A DNA stretch of 58,058 nucleotides from Micromonospora sp. RP3T (GTDB taxonomy: Bacteria; Actinomycetota; Actinomycetes; Mycobacteriales; Micromonosporaceae), in assembly GCF_003027925.1 (NCBI RefSeq), contig NZ_PYPS01000044.1:1-58058 (forward strand), in the 5' to 3' direction. Below the pieces are notes generated by a model. That model saw only the letters and a program-made list of their open reading frames with translations. It was not told the origin of the DNA and ran no database searches. Shown here piece after piece: positions 1 through 10,336 of this stretch. The first letter of the stretch is position 1. Each line of letters opens with the position of its first letter. The position numbers and the translations under genes were made by a program.

Positions 1-341
1 CTGGTGACCGGGCACGGGGTGCGGTCGCTGGTGCTGGTGTCGCGGCAGGGCCCGGCCGCGCCGGGCGCGGACGCGCTGGTCGAGCGGTTGTCCGGCTTGG
101 GTGCGTCGGTGTCGGTGGTGGCGTGTGACGTGACCGATCGCGATCAGGTCGCGCGTCTGGTGGCGGGTGTGCCGGGCCGGTTGGCCGGCGTGGTCCACAC
201 CGCGGGTGTGCTGGACGACGGGGTGGTGTCGTCGATCAGCGCGGAGCGGTTGGCGAACGTGCTCGCGCCGAAGGTCACGGCGGCGTGGTGGCTGCACGAG
301 GCCACCCGGCATCTCGATCTGGACCTGTTCGTGTTGTTCTC
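1..341 (+). repeat. Near-identical KR DNA, copy 1 (partner 25165-25505)
   Basis: Compared base by base with 25165-25505, the only difference is C at 219 versus T at 25383. Similarity continues with more changes through the following ACP (from about 862) and the KS (1051-2325). It almost certainly extends left of the window. Confidence 0.95.
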
Positions 342-1050
342 CTCCGTCGCCGGGGTGCTCGGCTCGCCGGGCCAGGCCGCCTACGCGGCGGGCAACGCGT
401 TCCTCGACGGGTTGGCGGCGTGGCGTCGGCACGAGGGTCTGCCGGCGGTGTCGTTGGCGTGGGGCATGTGGGACACCGCCGGGATGGCGGCGTCGTTGTC
501 GGCGGGGGACCGGCAGCGGTCGGCGCGGGCCGGCTTGACGCCGATGAGCGTGCAGACCGGTCTGGACCTGTTCGACGCCGCGCTCGCCACCGGTCGACCG
601 CAGCTCGTGCCCACCGTGATCGACGTGCCGGCGCTGCGCGCGGCGACCGCCGGCGCACCCGTACCGGCGATGCTGGCCACGCTCGTCGGCCGCCCCGCCG
701 GCCGGCGCCTCGCCGGGGCCGGTGGCTGGGCCGACCGGCTCGCCCGACTCACCGACGACGAGGCCCGCGCCGAGGTGGACCTGTTGGTCCGGGGCCTGGT
801 CGCGCAGGTGCTCGGCCACGCCGGGGCCGGCACGGTGCCGGCCGACCGGGCGTTCCAGGAACTCGGCTTCGACTCGCTGACCGCGGTGGACCTGCGCAAC
901 CGGGTCAACGCGGCCACCGGGCTGCGGCTGCCGTCCACGCTGGTGTTCGACTACCCGACGCCGGCCGCGCTCGCCGGACAGGTGTGGTCCGAGCTGGCCG
1001 GAAGCCGGCCGGACCCGGCAACCGCGCGGGCCGCCGTCCCGACCGGTCTG
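1..1050 (+). other. PKS module (partial): KR (B-type) and ACP
   Basis: This is the tail of a module whose KS and AT lie before the window. The KR carries an LDD motif (HTAGVLDD), the B-type signature for the D-hydroxyl orientation, an intact SS..Y..N active site (FSSVAG, YAAGN) and a Pro five residues before the catalytic Tyr. ACP: LGFDSL with Ser codon 874-876. Bases 1-341 match 25165-25505 at 340 of 341 positions. That second copy is the KR of a DH-containing module, so a DH upstream of base 1 is likely but cannot be seen. Confidence 0.9.
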
Positions 1051-4000
1051 GACGAGCCGGTGGCGATCGTCGGCATGGCGTGTCGCTATCCCGGCGGGGT
1101 GGAGAACCCGGAGCAGCTCTGGGAGCTGCTGGCCGCCGGTGGCGACGGCATCTCCGAGTTCCCGGCCGACCGGGGCTGGGACCTCGCGTCGCTGTTCGAC
1201 AGCGACCCGGACCGCAGCGGCACGTCGTACGCGACGCAGGGCGGCTTCCTCTACGACGCCGCCGACTTCGACCCCGGCTTCTTCGGCATCTCGCCGCGGG
1301 AGGCCCTGGCGATGGATCCGCAGCAGCGGCTGCTGCTGGAGACGTCGTGGGAGGCGTTCGAGTCGGCCGGGGTGGACCCGGTGGCGCTGCGTGGCTCGCG
1401 GACCGGGGTGTTCGCCGGGGTGATGTACCACGACTACGCCACGCGGCTGGTGGAACTGCCGGCCGAGGTCGAGGGCTACGTGGGCGTCGGCACGTCCGGC
1501 AGCGTGCTGTCCGGCCGGGTGGCGTACTCGTTCGGGCTGGAGGGCCCCGCGGTCACCGTGGACACCGCGTGTTCGTCGTCGCTGGTGGCGTTGCACCTGG
1601 CGGTGCAGGCGTTGCGGTCCGGGGAGTGTGACCTGGCGCTGGCCGGTGGTGTGACGGTGATGGCGACGCCGGGCACGTTCATCGAGTTCTCCCGGCAGCG
1701 GGGCCTGTCGGCGGACGGCCGCTGCAAGTCGTTCGCCGCGTCCGCCGACGGCACTGGCTGGGGCGAAGGTTCCGGCGTGCTGCTGGTGCAGCGGCTCTCC
1801 GACGCGCGTCGTGAGGGTCGGCGGATTCTGGCGGTGGTGCGGGGCAGCGCGGTGAATCAGGACGGCGCGTCGAACGGGTTGACCGCGCCGAACGGTCCGT
1901 CGCAGCAGCGGGTGATCCGGCAGGCCCTGGCCAATGCGCGGTTGACCACGTCGGACGTGGACGCGGTGGAGGCGCACGGCACGGGCACCACGTTGGGTGA
2001 TCCGATCGAGGCGCAGGCGCTGCTGGCCACGTACGGGCAGGACCGCGAGACGCCGCTGCTGCTCGGGTCGGTCAAGTCGAACCTGGGGCACACGCAGGCG
2101 GCGGCCGGGGTCGCCGGGATCATCAAGATGGTCCTCGCGATGCGGCACGGGATCGTGCCGCCGACGTTGCACGTGGACGAGCCGTCGCCGCACGTCGAGT
2201 GGACGGCCGGGGCGATCACCCTGGCCACCGCCGCGACGCCGTGGCCCGACCGGGATCGGCCCCGCCGCGCGGCGGTGTCGTCGTTCGGGATCTCCGGCAC
2301 CAACGCCCACGTCATCCTGGAGCAGCCCACCGACGTCGTCGAGTCGACGGGCGCTGGTGAGTCGGCCGGTGGGCCGGTGCCGGTGTTGCTGTCGGCGCGT
2401 ACCGATGCGGCGCTCGCCGCGCAGGCCGGCCGTTGGGCGGCCTGGTTGGCCGGTGACGAGACGCTCCGTCCGGTCGACGTCGGATGGTCGTCCGTCACCA
2501 CCCGTACCCCGTTGGAGCAGCGCGCCGTGCTCGCCGCCGCCGACCGGGACGGTCTGCTGGCCGGGCTGCGGGCGTTGGCGGCCGGTGGGCCGTCGGGTGC
2601 GGTGGTCGTCGGTGGTCGGGAGCAGCGGGGCCGGGTGGCGGTGCTGTTCTCGGGGCAGGGTGCGCAGCGTGCCGGCATGGGTCGGGAGTTGGTCGAGGCG
2701 TTTCCGGTGTTCGCGTCCGCGTTGGATGAGGTGTGCGCGGCACTCGATCCGTTGCTGCCGCAGCCGTTGCGGCCGGTGTTGTTCGGTGACGGCGATCTGT
2801 TGGATCAGACGCGGTTCACGCAGGCGGGTCTGTTCGCGGTCGAGGTGGCGTTGTTCCGGCTCGTCGAGTCGTTCGGGGTGATTCCGGACTTCGTGGGTGG
2901 GCACTCGATCGGTGAGGTGACCGCCGCGTACGTGGCGGGTGTGTTGTCGCTGCCGGACGCGTGTGCGCTGGTGGCGGCGCGGGGTCGGCTGATGCAGGCG
3001 TTGCCGGCCGGCGGTGGGATGCTGGCGGTGGCCGCCCCCGAGGCCGAGGTGGCCGCGTCGATCGCGGACCACTCGGAGGTCGGGATCGCGGCGGTCAACG
3101 GACCGACGGCGGTCGTGGTGTCCGGACCGCTCGACGCGCTCGACGCGCTCACGCGCCACTGGCAGGAGCGCGGCGTACGCACCCGACGGCTGACCGTCAG
3201 CCACGCGTTCCACAGCCCGCTGATGGAGCCCATGCTGGCCGAGTTCCGCTCGGTCCTCGACGGGTTGACGTTCGCCGCGCCGCTGCTGCCGGTCGTGTCC
3301 AACGTGACGGGCGCGCTGGCGGCCGACGACGAGCTGCGCACGCCCGACTACTGGGTGCGGCACGTGCGGGAGGCGGTGCGGTTCGCCGACGGCGTGACCG
3401 CGCTGCGCGCCGCCGGGGCGGACACGTACCTGGAGATCGGCCCGCGCAGCGTGCTCACCGCGCTGATCCCCGACCAGACCGACGGCGTACGGGCGGTCGC
3501 CGCCCAGCGCCACGACCGCGACGAGCGGGACGCGCTGCTGGCCGCGCTGGCCGAACTGCACGTGCACGGGGTGCCCGTCGACTGGACGCCCTGGTTCGCC
3601 GGCACCGGCGCGAACCGCGTCGACCTCCCCACGTACGCGTTCCAACGGCAACGGTTCTGGCCCGACACGCCCGCCCGCACCGACGGGCCGGACGCCGAGT
3701 TCTGGGCCGCCGTCGAGCACGGCGACCCGGCCGCGCTCGCCGCGCACCTCGGCGACGACACCGCCGCCGACGCGCTCAGCGCCGCGCTGCCGGTCCTGGC
3801 CGACTGGCGTCGGGCGCGGACCCGGGGCGCCGGCTCGGCGTACCGGATCGGGTGGGAGCCGGTGCGCCCCGCCGCCGCGTCCGGACTGACCGGCCGGTGG
3901 CTGGTCACCACCGTTGGTGGCGGGGCCGACGCGGGCGTCGCGAAGACGCTCGCCGCGGCCGGCGCCCAGGTGGACACGCTCACCGTCCCCGCCGGCATCG

Positions 4001-7000
4001 ACCGGCCCGAACTGGGGGAGCGGCTACGGCGGCTCGGCGACCAGGGCTGGACCGGCGTGCTCTGCGTCCTGCCCCGCCAGGACCGGCCGACTCCCGACGA
4101 GCCGGCCGTCCCGGCCGGCACCGCCGCGCTGCTCACGCTCGTCCAGGCGCTCACCGACACCGGCCTGCCCGGCCGGGTGTGGGCGCTCAGCCGGGCCGCG
4201 CTGCCCGTGACCTCCGGCGACCGGGGCGGCGACGTCCGCGCCGCAGCCGCCTGGGGCCTCGGCCGGGTCGTGGCGCTGGAACGGCCCGACCGGTGGGGTG
4301 GCCTGATCGACCTGCCCGGCCGCGCCGACCGCACCACCCGCGCCGCGCTCGTCGCGGTGCTCGCCGACGGCCGCCACGACCAGGTGGCCGTACGCCGCAC
4401 CGGCGTCCTCGCCCGACGCCTCCTCCCGGCGGCGCCACCGGTCGGCGGCGGCTGGCAGCCGCGCGGCACCGTGCTGGTCACCGGCGGCACCGGCGCGCTC
4501 GGCCGGCACGTGGCCCGGTGGCTGCTGGCCAACGGCGCCGACGAGGTGGTGCTGGCCTCCCGGCGCGGCCCGGACGCCCCGGGCGCCGCCGACCTGGCCG
4601 CCACGCTCGGCGCGGTACGGGTGGTCGCCTGCGACGTCAGCGACCCGGTCGCCGTCACCGACCTGGTCGACGACCTGCCGGAACTGACCGCCGTCGTGCA
4701 CACCGCCGGCATCACCGGCGACCCCGCCGCCGTGACCGACCTGACCACCGACGCGCTGGCCGGCACGCTGTCCGGCAAGGCGCTCGGCGCGATCCACCTG
4801 GACGCCGCCTGCCAGGGCCGCGACCTGGACGCGTTCGTGGTGTTCTCCTCCGTCGCCGGCGTGTGGGGCGGCGGCGGGCAGGCCGGCTACGCCGCCGGCA
4901 ACGCCCTGCTCGACGCGCTGGTCGCGGCCCGGCGCGCCGCCGGCCGGCCGGCCACCGCGCTCGCCTACGGGCCGTGGGCCGCCGACGGTATGGCCGCCGG
5001 GGAGACCGCGGACGGGCTGCGCCGACGCGGCCTCGACCCGCTGCCGCCCGCCGCCGCCGTCGCCGCGCTGGGCCGCTGGGTCAACGCCCCCGAGCCGGCC
5101 CCGGTGATCGCCGGCGTGGACTGGTCCCGGTTCGTGGCCGCGTACACCGCGGCGCGGCCCAGCCACCTGTTCGACCGGGTCGCCCCGACCGTCGCCGTCG
5201 ACCGGACGCAACCGGAAACCGCCGACGGTGGGCTCCGCGCCCGGCTGGCCACGCTGCCGGCCGCCGGGCAGGAGACGCTCCTGCTCGACCTGGTACGCGC
5301 CGAGGCCGCCGCGGTGCTCGGGCACACCTCCACCGACCAGGTGCCCGCCGGTCGGGCGTTCCGCGAACTCGGCTTCGACTCGCTGGCCGCCGTGCAACTG
5401 CGCGACCGGCTGGGCCGGGCCACCGGCGCCACGCTGCCCTCGACAGTGGTCTTCGACCACCCGTCGGCGGCCGAGCTGGCGCGCTTCCTGCGTAGCGAGA
5501 TGGTGGCCGGCGCGGACGCCCCGGCCGAGGCCACCCGGGTGATCCGGCCGGCCGCCGACGAACCGATCGCCATCGTCTCGATGGCCTGCCGCTTCCCCGG
5601 CGGGGTGTCCTCCCCGCAGGAGCTGTGGCGGCTGCTCGCCGACGGCGGGGACGCGGTCACGCCGATGCCCACCGACCGGGGCTGGGACCTCGACGGCCTG
5701 TTCGACAGCGACCCGGAACGCGTCGGGACCAGCTACACCCGCAGCGGCGGCTTCCTGGCCGACGTGGCCGGCTTCGACGCCGCGTTCTTCGGCATCAACC
5801 CGCGCGAGGCGCTCGCCATGGACCCGCAGCAGCGGCTGCTGCTGCACACCACCTGGGAGGCGTTCGAGCACGCCGGCCTCGACCCGCAGCGGGTACGCGG
5901 CTCCGCCACCGGCGTGTTCATGGGCACCAACGGGCAGGACTACGCCACGTTGCTGCTCGGCGCCCGGTCCGAGGTGGAGGGCTACCAGGCCACCGGCAAC
6001 GGCGCGTCAGTGGTCTCCGGCCGGCTGGCGTACGCGTTCGGCCTGCACGGACCCGCCGTCACCGTCGACACGGCCTGCTCGTCGTCGCTGGTGGCGCTGC
6101 ACCTGGCCGCGCAGGCACTGCGCTCCGGCGAGTGCGACCTGGCGCTGGCCGGCGGCGTCACCGTGATGTCCACGCCCGGCGCGTTCCTGGAGTTCTCCCG
6201 GCAGCGTGGGCTCGCCGAGGACGGCCGGGTCAAGGCGTTCGCCGCCGCCGCGGACGGCACCGGCTGGGGCGAGGGCGTCGGCGTGCTGCTGCTGCAACGC
6301 CTCTCCGACGCGGAACGCGACGGCCGGCGGATCCTCGCCGTGGTCCGCGGCAGCGCTGTCAACCAGGACGGCGCGTCCAACGGGCTGACCGCCCCGAACG
6401 GGCCGGCCCAGCAGCGCGTCATCCGGGCCGCCCTGGCGAACGCCGGCCTGGCCCCGGCCGACATCGACGCGATCGAGGCGCACGGCACCGGCACCACGCT
6501 CGGCGACCCGATCGAGGCGCAGGCGCTCGCCGCCGCGTACGGGCCGGACCGGCCGGCCGACCGGCCGCTCTGGCTCGGCTCGGTCAAGTCGAACCTGGGC
6601 CACACCCAGGCCGCCGCCGGCGCGGCCAGCCTGATCAAGATGGTGCTGGCGCTGCGCCACGCGACGCTCCCGGCCACGCTGCACGTCGACGCGCCCACCC
6701 CGCACGTGGACTGGGCGTCCGGCCCGCTGGCGCTGCTCACCGAGGCCCGCCCGTGGACGCCCGGTGACGCGCCGCGCCGGGCCGGCGTCTCGTCGTTCGG
6801 CATCAGCGGCACCAACGCCCACGTGATCCTGGAGGAGGCGCCGACCACCGGCGCCGCCGACGACCGCCCCGCCACCGGCGACACCGGGTCGGGGCGGGTG
6901 GACGTGGCGCTGCCCTGGCCGGTCAGCGCCGCGACCGGCGCCGGCCTGCGGGAGCAGGCCGACCGGCTGGCCCGGCGCCTCACCGACCCGACCGACCCGC

Positions 7001-10000
7001 TGTTCGCGGCCCATCCGGGCACGACCGCGTGGGCGCTGGTGGAGGGCCGGGCGCACCTGGCCCACCGGGCCGTGGTGGTCGCCGCCGACCCGGCGACCCG
7101 GCTGGCCGCGCTGACCGCGCTCGCCGCCGGCGACACCCACCCGGCGCTCGTCCCGGCCGCGCCGGCACGGACCGGCCGGACCGCGATCCTCTTCTCCGGG
7201 CAGGGCGCGCAACGCGCCGGCATGGGCCGGGAGCTGTACGCGGCGTTCGGAGTGTTCGCCGCCGCGCTGGACGAGGTGTGCGCGCACCTCGACCCGCTGC
7301 TGCCGCAGCCGCTCAAGCCGGTGCTGTTCGACGACGGCGACCTGCTGGACCAGACCCGGTTCACCCAGGCCGGCCTGTTCGCGGTCGAGGTGGCGCTGTT
7401 CCGCCTCGTCGAGTCGTTCGGGATCGTGCCGGACGCCGTCGGTGGCCACTCGGTCGGCGAGATCGTCGCCGCCCACGTGGCGGGTGTGCTGTCCCTGACC
7501 GACGCGTGCACGCTCGTCGCCGCGCGCGGCCGGCTCATGCAGGCGCTGCCGGCCGGCGGCGGGATGCTGGCGGTCGCCGCCCCCGAGGCCGAGGTGGCCA
7601 CGTCGGTCGCCGGGCACCCGGAGGTCGGGATCGCGGCGGTCAACGGCCCGTCGTCGGTGGTGGTGTCCGGCCCGACCGACGCGCTGGACGGGATCGAGCG
7701 CGCCTGGCGCGACCGGGGCGTCCGCACCCGCCGGCTCACCGTGAGCCACGCGTTCCACAGCCCGCTGATGGCGCCCATGCTGGCCGAGTTCCGGACCGTG
7801 CTCGACGGGGTGAGCTTCGCCGCGCCGCTGCTGCCGGTGGTGTCCAACCTGACCGGCGCGCTCGCCGCCGGCGACGACCTGCGCACGCCGGACTACTGGG
7901 TACGGCACGTGCGCGAGGCGGTCCGGTACGCCGACGGGATCGCCGCGCTGCGCGACACCGGCGTGGACACGTTCCTGGAACTCGGGCCCGCCGCGGTGCT
8001 GACCCCGATGAACGCCGACCTGCTGCCCGACGACACCAGCGCGGTCGCCGCGCTGCGTGCCGGCGTACCGGAGGTCACCAGCCTGCTCACCGCGGTCGCC
8101 ACCGGCTACGCGGCCGGGCGGGACCCGCACTGGCCGGCGCTGCTGACGCCGCTGGCCGGCCCCCGCCCCGCCGTCCGGGACCTGCCCGAGCTGCCCACGT
8201 ACGCGTTCCAGCCGCAGCGGTACTGGCCCACGTTGAGCACCCCCGTCGGCGGCGCGGCGGCGGACGACGGCGAGTTCTGGCGGGCGGTCGGCGACGGCGA
8301 CCTCGACCGGCTCGGCATCGACACCGGGCAGCCGCTGCGCGACGTGCTGCCACAGCTCGACGCGTGGCGACGCCGGCGCCGCCAGGACGGCGTGCTGGCC
8401 GGCTGGCGCTACCGGGTCGCCTGGCACCGGCGCGCGTTGACCGGCGGCGAGCCGGGCCGCTGGCTGCTGGTCGCGCCGCCACGCGAGACCGCCGACACGG
8501 TCGCCGACGCGCTGCGGGCCGGCGGCGCCGACGTACGGCTGCTCACCGTCGACCCGGCCACCGCGGACCGGGACGGCCTCGCCGACGCCCTGGCCCGGGC
8601 CGAGGCCGACCACCGGCCCACCGCGCTGCTGTCGCTGCTCGCGCTCGACGAGGCCCCGCACCCCGGGCAGGACGCCCTGCCGGCCGGGCTCGCGGCCAAC
8701 CTGCTGCTGCTCCAGGCGCACGTCGCCCGCGACGGCGGCGCACCGCTGTGGCTCGCCACCGCCGGGGCCGCCGCCACCGACGGCGAACCCGCCACCCGGC
8801 CGTGGCAGGCCACCAGCTGGGGCCTCGGCCTGGCTGCCGCGCTGGAACACCCCCGGCACGTCGGCGGGCTCGTCGACCTGCCCGGCACGGTGACCGCCGA
8901 GGCCGCCGCCGGACTGCTGGCCGCGCTGACCAACCGGGAGGGCGAGGACCAGGTCGCGGTGCGCGGGTCCGGTCCGCTCGTCCGCCGGCTGGTCCGGGCC
9001 ACCGGCCCGGGCACGGGTACGGGCGGCGGCTGGACGCCGCAGGGCAGCGTCCTGCTCACCGGCGGCGTCGGACCGGTCGCCCGGCACACCACCGCCTGGC
9101 TCGACGGGGCCGGGGCGTCGGTGGTGCCGCTGGACGAGACGGCCGGCGGCAAGCTGGCCGACCGGATGGCGCAGCTCGCCGCCGACGGGCGGCCGGTGAC
9201 CGGGCTGGTGCACGTGCCGGCCGACACCGGCACCGCGCCACTTGTCGACCTCACCCTGGCCGACCTCGCCGCCGACCTGACCGCCACCGTCGGCGACCTG
9301 CCCCGGTACGCCGACGAGGTGGAACAGCGCGCGCTCGGCGCGCTGGTGGTCTGCTCGTCCACCTCCGGCGTGTGGGGCTCCGGCGGGCGCTACGGGCAGG
9401 CGGCCGGCGACGCGCTGCTGCACGTCCTCGCCGCCGGTTGGCAGCACGCCGGGCTGCCGGTGACGTCGGTGGCGTTCGGTCCCTGGGCGGACGGCCTCAC
9501 CGACACCGACCTGGCGCACCTGGGCCGCAGCGGCCTGCCCGGCATGGACCCGGAGCTGGCCGTCGCCGCGCTCCGTCAGGCGGTCGTCGACGGCGACCGG
9601 CTCGTCGTCGCCGACGTGCGGTGGGACCGGTTCGTGCCGGCCGTCGCGGCGGTCCGGGACCGGCCGCTCTTCGCCGACCTGCCCGAGGCCGCCGAGGCGC
9701 TGCACGGCCTGCACGCCGAGCAGCCCGCGGACGAGGCCGCCGCGGCGGCGCTGCGGGACCGGCTGCGCCCGCTCGGCGACGCGGAGCGCGACGCGATCCT
9801 GGTCGACCTCGTCGCCGGCCAGGCCGCGGCGGTGCTCGGTCTCCCGGACGCCGCCGACCTCGGCCCCGGCCGGGCGTTCCGCGAGGTCGGATTCGACTCG
9901 ATGACCGCGGTCGAACTGCGGAACCGGCTGCGCGCCGCGACCGGGGCCACGCTGCCAGGCAGTGTGGTCTTCGACTACCCGACCCCGCTGGCGCTCGCCC

Positions 10001-10278
10001 GGCACCTGCGGACGCTGCTGGCGCCCGACGGCGCCGCCACCACCACCGGCCTGCTCGCCGAACTGGAGAAGGTGGACGACCTGTTCACCGCCGGCACGCC
10101 GGACCCGCTCACCCGGCAGAAGCTGCTGGTGCAGATGCAGGCGTTCATCGCCCGCTGGGGCGACGAGCGCGCGGGAACGCCGGAAGCGCCGGTGACCGAC
10201 ACGCTCGGCGCGGCCAGTGACGCCGAACTGTTCGATTTCATCCATCGCGAGCTGGGCGGGCCGGGCGGCGAATTCTGA
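1..10278 (+). CDS. Type I modular PKS subunit, 3' part (KR-ACP | KS-AT-KR-ACP | KS-AT-KR0-ACP | docking), 5'-truncated by window
   Basis: The reading frame is open from base 1 to the TGA at 10276-10278; 3425 codons are visible and the true start lies upstream. Domains (residues counted from base 1): KR remnant 1-170; ACP with phosphopantetheine Ser at 292; KS 351-775 with Cys 524 in DTACSSS; AT about 878-1175 with Ser 969 in GHSIGE and an HAFH motif (malonyl); KR about 1489-1670; ACP Ser 1794; KS 1853-2280 with Cys 2026; AT with Ser 2484 in GHSVGE plus HAFH (malonyl); a degenerate KR about 3010-3170; ACP Ser 3300. The last ~85 residues are helical and end in a typical C-terminal docking segment (ELFDFIHRELG), so the chain is handed to another subunit, most simply the next gene. 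No DH or ER lies between AT and KR in the two complete modules. A long gap with a strong hairpin follows the stop, so this gene probably ends its transcript. Confidence 0.97.
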   Translation: MVTGHGVRSLVLVSRQGPAAPGADALVERLSGLGASVSVVACDVTDRDQVARLVAGVPGRLAGVVHTAGVLDDGVVSSISAERLANVLAPKVTAAWWLHEATRHLDLDLFVLFSSVAGVLGSPGQAAYAAGNAFLDGLAAWRRHEGLPAVSLAWGMWDTAGMAASLSAGDRQRSARAGLTPMSVQTGLDLFDAALATGRPQLVPTVIDVPALRAATAGAPVPAMLATLVGRPAGRRLAGAGGWADRLARLTDDEARAEVDLLVRGLVAQVLGHAGAGTVPADRAFQELGFDSLTAVDLRNRVNAATGLRLPSTLVFDYPTPAALAGQVWSELAGSRPDPATARAAVPTGLDEPVAIVGMACRYPGGVENPEQLWELLAAGGDGISEFPADRGWDLASLFDSDPDRSGTSYATQGGFLYDAADFDPGFFGISPREALAMDPQQRLLLETSWEAFESAGVDPVALRGSRTGVFAGVMYHDYATRLVELPAEVEGYVGVGTSGSVLSGRVAYSFGLEGPAVTVDTACSSSLVALHLAVQALRSGECDLALAGGVTVMATPGTFIEFSRQRGLSADGRCKSFAASADGTGWGEGSGVLLVQRLSDARREGRRILAVVRGSAVNQDGASNGLTAPNGPSQQRVIRQALANARLTTSDVDAVEAHGTGTTLGDPIEAQALLATYGQDRETPLLLGSVKSNLGHTQAAAGVAGIIKMVLAMRHGIVPPTLHVDEPSPHVEWTAGAITLATAATPWPDRDRPRRAAVSSFGISGTNAHVILEQPTDVVESTGAGESAGGPVPVLLSARTDAALAAQAGRWAAWLAGDETLRPVDVGWSSVTTRTPLEQRAVLAAADRDGLLAGLRALAAGGPSGAVVVGGREQRGRVAVLFSGQGAQRAGMGRELVEAFPVFASALDEVCAALDPLLPQPLRPVLFGDGDLLDQTRFTQAGLFAVEVALFRLVESFGVIPDFVGGHSIGEVTAAYVAGVLSLPDACALVAARGRLMQALPAGGGMLAVAAPEAEVAASIADHSEVGIAAVNGPTAVVVSGPLDALDALTRHWQERGVRTRRLTVSHAFHSPLMEPMLAEFRSVLDGLTFAAPLLPVVSNVTGALAADDELRTPDYWVRHVREAVRFADGVTALRAAGADTYLEIGPRSVLTALIPDQTDGVRAVAAQRHDRDERDALLAALAELHVHGVPVDWTPWFAGTGANRVDLPTYAFQRQRFWPDTPARTDGPDAEFWAAVEHGDPAALAAHLGDDTAADALSAALPVLADWRRARTRGAGSAYRIGWEPVRPAAASGLTGRWLVTTVGGGADAGVAKTLAAAGAQVDTLTVPAGIDRPELGERLRRLGDQGWTGVLCVLPRQDRPTPDEPAVPAGTAALLTLVQALTDTGLPGRVWALSRAALPVTSGDRGGDVRAAAAWGLGRVVALERPDRWGGLIDLPGRADRTTRAALVAVLADGRHDQVAVRRTGVLARRLLPAAPPVGGGWQPRGTVLVTGGTGALGRHVARWLLANGADEVVLASRRGPDAPGAADLAATLGAVRVVACDVSDPVAVTDLVDDLPELTAVVHTAGITGDPAAVTDLTTDALAGTLSGKALGAIHLDAACQGRDLDAFVVFSSVAGVWGGGGQAGYAAGNALLDALVAARRAAGRPATALAYGPWAADGMAAGETADGLRRRGLDPLPPAAAVAALGRWVNAPEPAPVIAGVDWSRFVAAYTAARPSHLFDRVAPTVAVDRTQPETADGGLRARLATLPAAGQETLLLDLVRAEAAAVLGHTSTDQVPAGRAFRELGFDSLAAVQLRDRLGRATGATLPSTVVFDHPSAAELARFLRSEMVAGADAPAEATRVIRPAADEPIAIVSMACRFPGGVSSPQELWRLLADGGDAVTPMPTDRGWDLDGLFDSDPERVGTSYTRSGGFLADVAGFDAAFFGINPREALAMDPQQRLLLHTTWEAFEHAGLDPQRVRGSATGVFMGTNGQDYATLLLGARSEVEGYQATGNGASVVSGRLAYAFGLHGPAVTVDTACSSSLVALHLAAQALRSGECDLALAGGVTVMSTPGAFLEFSRQRGLAEDGRVKAFAAAADGTGWGEGVGVLLLQRLSDAERDGRRILAVVRGSAVNQDGASNGLTAPNGPAQQRVIRAALANAGLAPADIDAIEAHGTGTTLGDPIEAQALAAAYGPDRPADRPLWLGSVKSNLGHTQAAAGAASLIKMVLALRHATLPATLHVDAPTPHVDWASGPLALLTEARPWTPGDAPRRAGVSSFGISGTNAHVILEEAPTTGAADDRPATGDTGSGRVDVALPWPVSAATGAGLREQADRLARRLTDPTDPLFAAHPGTTAWALVEGRAHLAHRAVVVAADPATRLAALTALAAGDTHPALVPAAPARTGRTAILFSGQGAQRAGMGRELYAAFGVFAAALDEVCAHLDPLLPQPLKPVLFDDGDLLDQTRFTQAGLFAVEVALFRLVESFGIVPDAVGGHSVGEIVAAHVAGVLSLTDACTLVAARGRLMQALPAGGGMLAVAAPEAEVATSVAGHPEVGIAAVNGPSSVVVSGPTDALDGIERAWRDRGVRTRRLTVSHAFHSPLMAPMLAEFRTVLDGVSFAAPLLPVVSNLTGALAAGDDLRTPDYWVRHVREAVRYADGIAALRDTGVDTFLELGPAAVLTPMNADLLPDDTSAVAALRAGVPEVTSLLTAVATGYAAGRDPHWPALLTPLAGPRPAVRDLPELPTYAFQPQRYWPTLSTPVGGAAADDGEFWRAVGDGDLDRLGIDTGQPLRDVLPQLDAWRRRRRQDGVLAGWRYRVAWHRRALTGGEPGRWLLVAPPRETADTVADALRAGGADVRLLTVDPATADRDGLADALARAEADHRPTALLSLLALDEAPHPGQDALPAGLAANLLLLQAHVARDGGAPLWLATAGAAATDGEPATRPWQATSWGLGLAAALEHPRHVGGLVDLPGTVTAEAAAGLLAALTNREGEDQVAVRGSGPLVRRLVRATGPGTGTGGGWTPQGSVLLTGGVGPVARHTTAWLDGAGASVVPLDETAGGKLADRMAQLAADGRPVTGLVHVPADTGTAPLVDLTLADLAADLTATVGDLPRYADEVEQRALGALVVCSSTSGVWGSGGRYGQAAGDALLHVLAAGWQHAGLPVTSVAFGPWADGLTDTDLAHLGRSGLPGMDPELAVAALRQAVVDGDRLVVADVRWDRFVPAVAAVRDRPLFADLPEAAEALHGLHAEQPADEAAAAALRDRLRPLGDAERDAILVDLVAGQAAAVLGLPDAADLGPGRAFREVGFDSMTAVELRNRLRAATGATLPGSVVFDYPTPLALARHLRTLLAPDGAATTTGLLAELEKVDDLFTAGTPDPLTRQKLLVQMQAFIARWGDERAGTPEAPVTDTLGAASDAELFDFIHRELGGPGGEF
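1051..5500 (+). other. PKS module: KS-AT(malonyl)-KR(A1-type)-ACP
   Basis: KS 1051-2325 has Cys at 1570-1572, HGTGT and KSNLGH. AT about 2632-3520 has GHSIGE (Ser 2905-2907) and HAFH (from 3202), the malonyl signature. The post-AT linker runs directly into the KR structural half (about 3838), so there is no DH. The catalytic KR half starts near 4465 with TGGTGALG. It lacks LDD, has Trp at 4864-4866 eight residues before the active Tyr (4888-4890), and Gln rather than His three residues before Tyr, which predicts an A1-type L-hydroxyl. ACP Ser 5380-5382. Expected unit: a two-carbon extension bearing a hydroxyl. Confidence 0.93.
5557..10029 (+). other. PKS module: KS-AT(malonyl)-inactive KR-ACP
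   Basis: KS 5557-6840 is intact (Cys 6076-6078). AT about 7180-8070 has GHSVGE (Ser 7450-7452) and HAFH, so malonyl. The KR region (8400-9520) keeps the fold-length sequence but has lost its catalytic residues: the nucleotide-binding motif reads TGGVGPVA (9058-9081) instead of TGGTGALG, the Lys position is Thr (9286-9288), Tyr is Gln (9397-9399) and Asn is Asp (9409-9411). The module should therefore leave a beta-ketone. ACP reads VGFDSM, Ser 9898-9900. Confidence 0.92.
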
Positions 10279-10336
10279 ACGAATTCGCGCGCCATTGTGA
10301 GGGATCCGGCCCCGCCGGTCGCGAGGGCTTGGCGGG

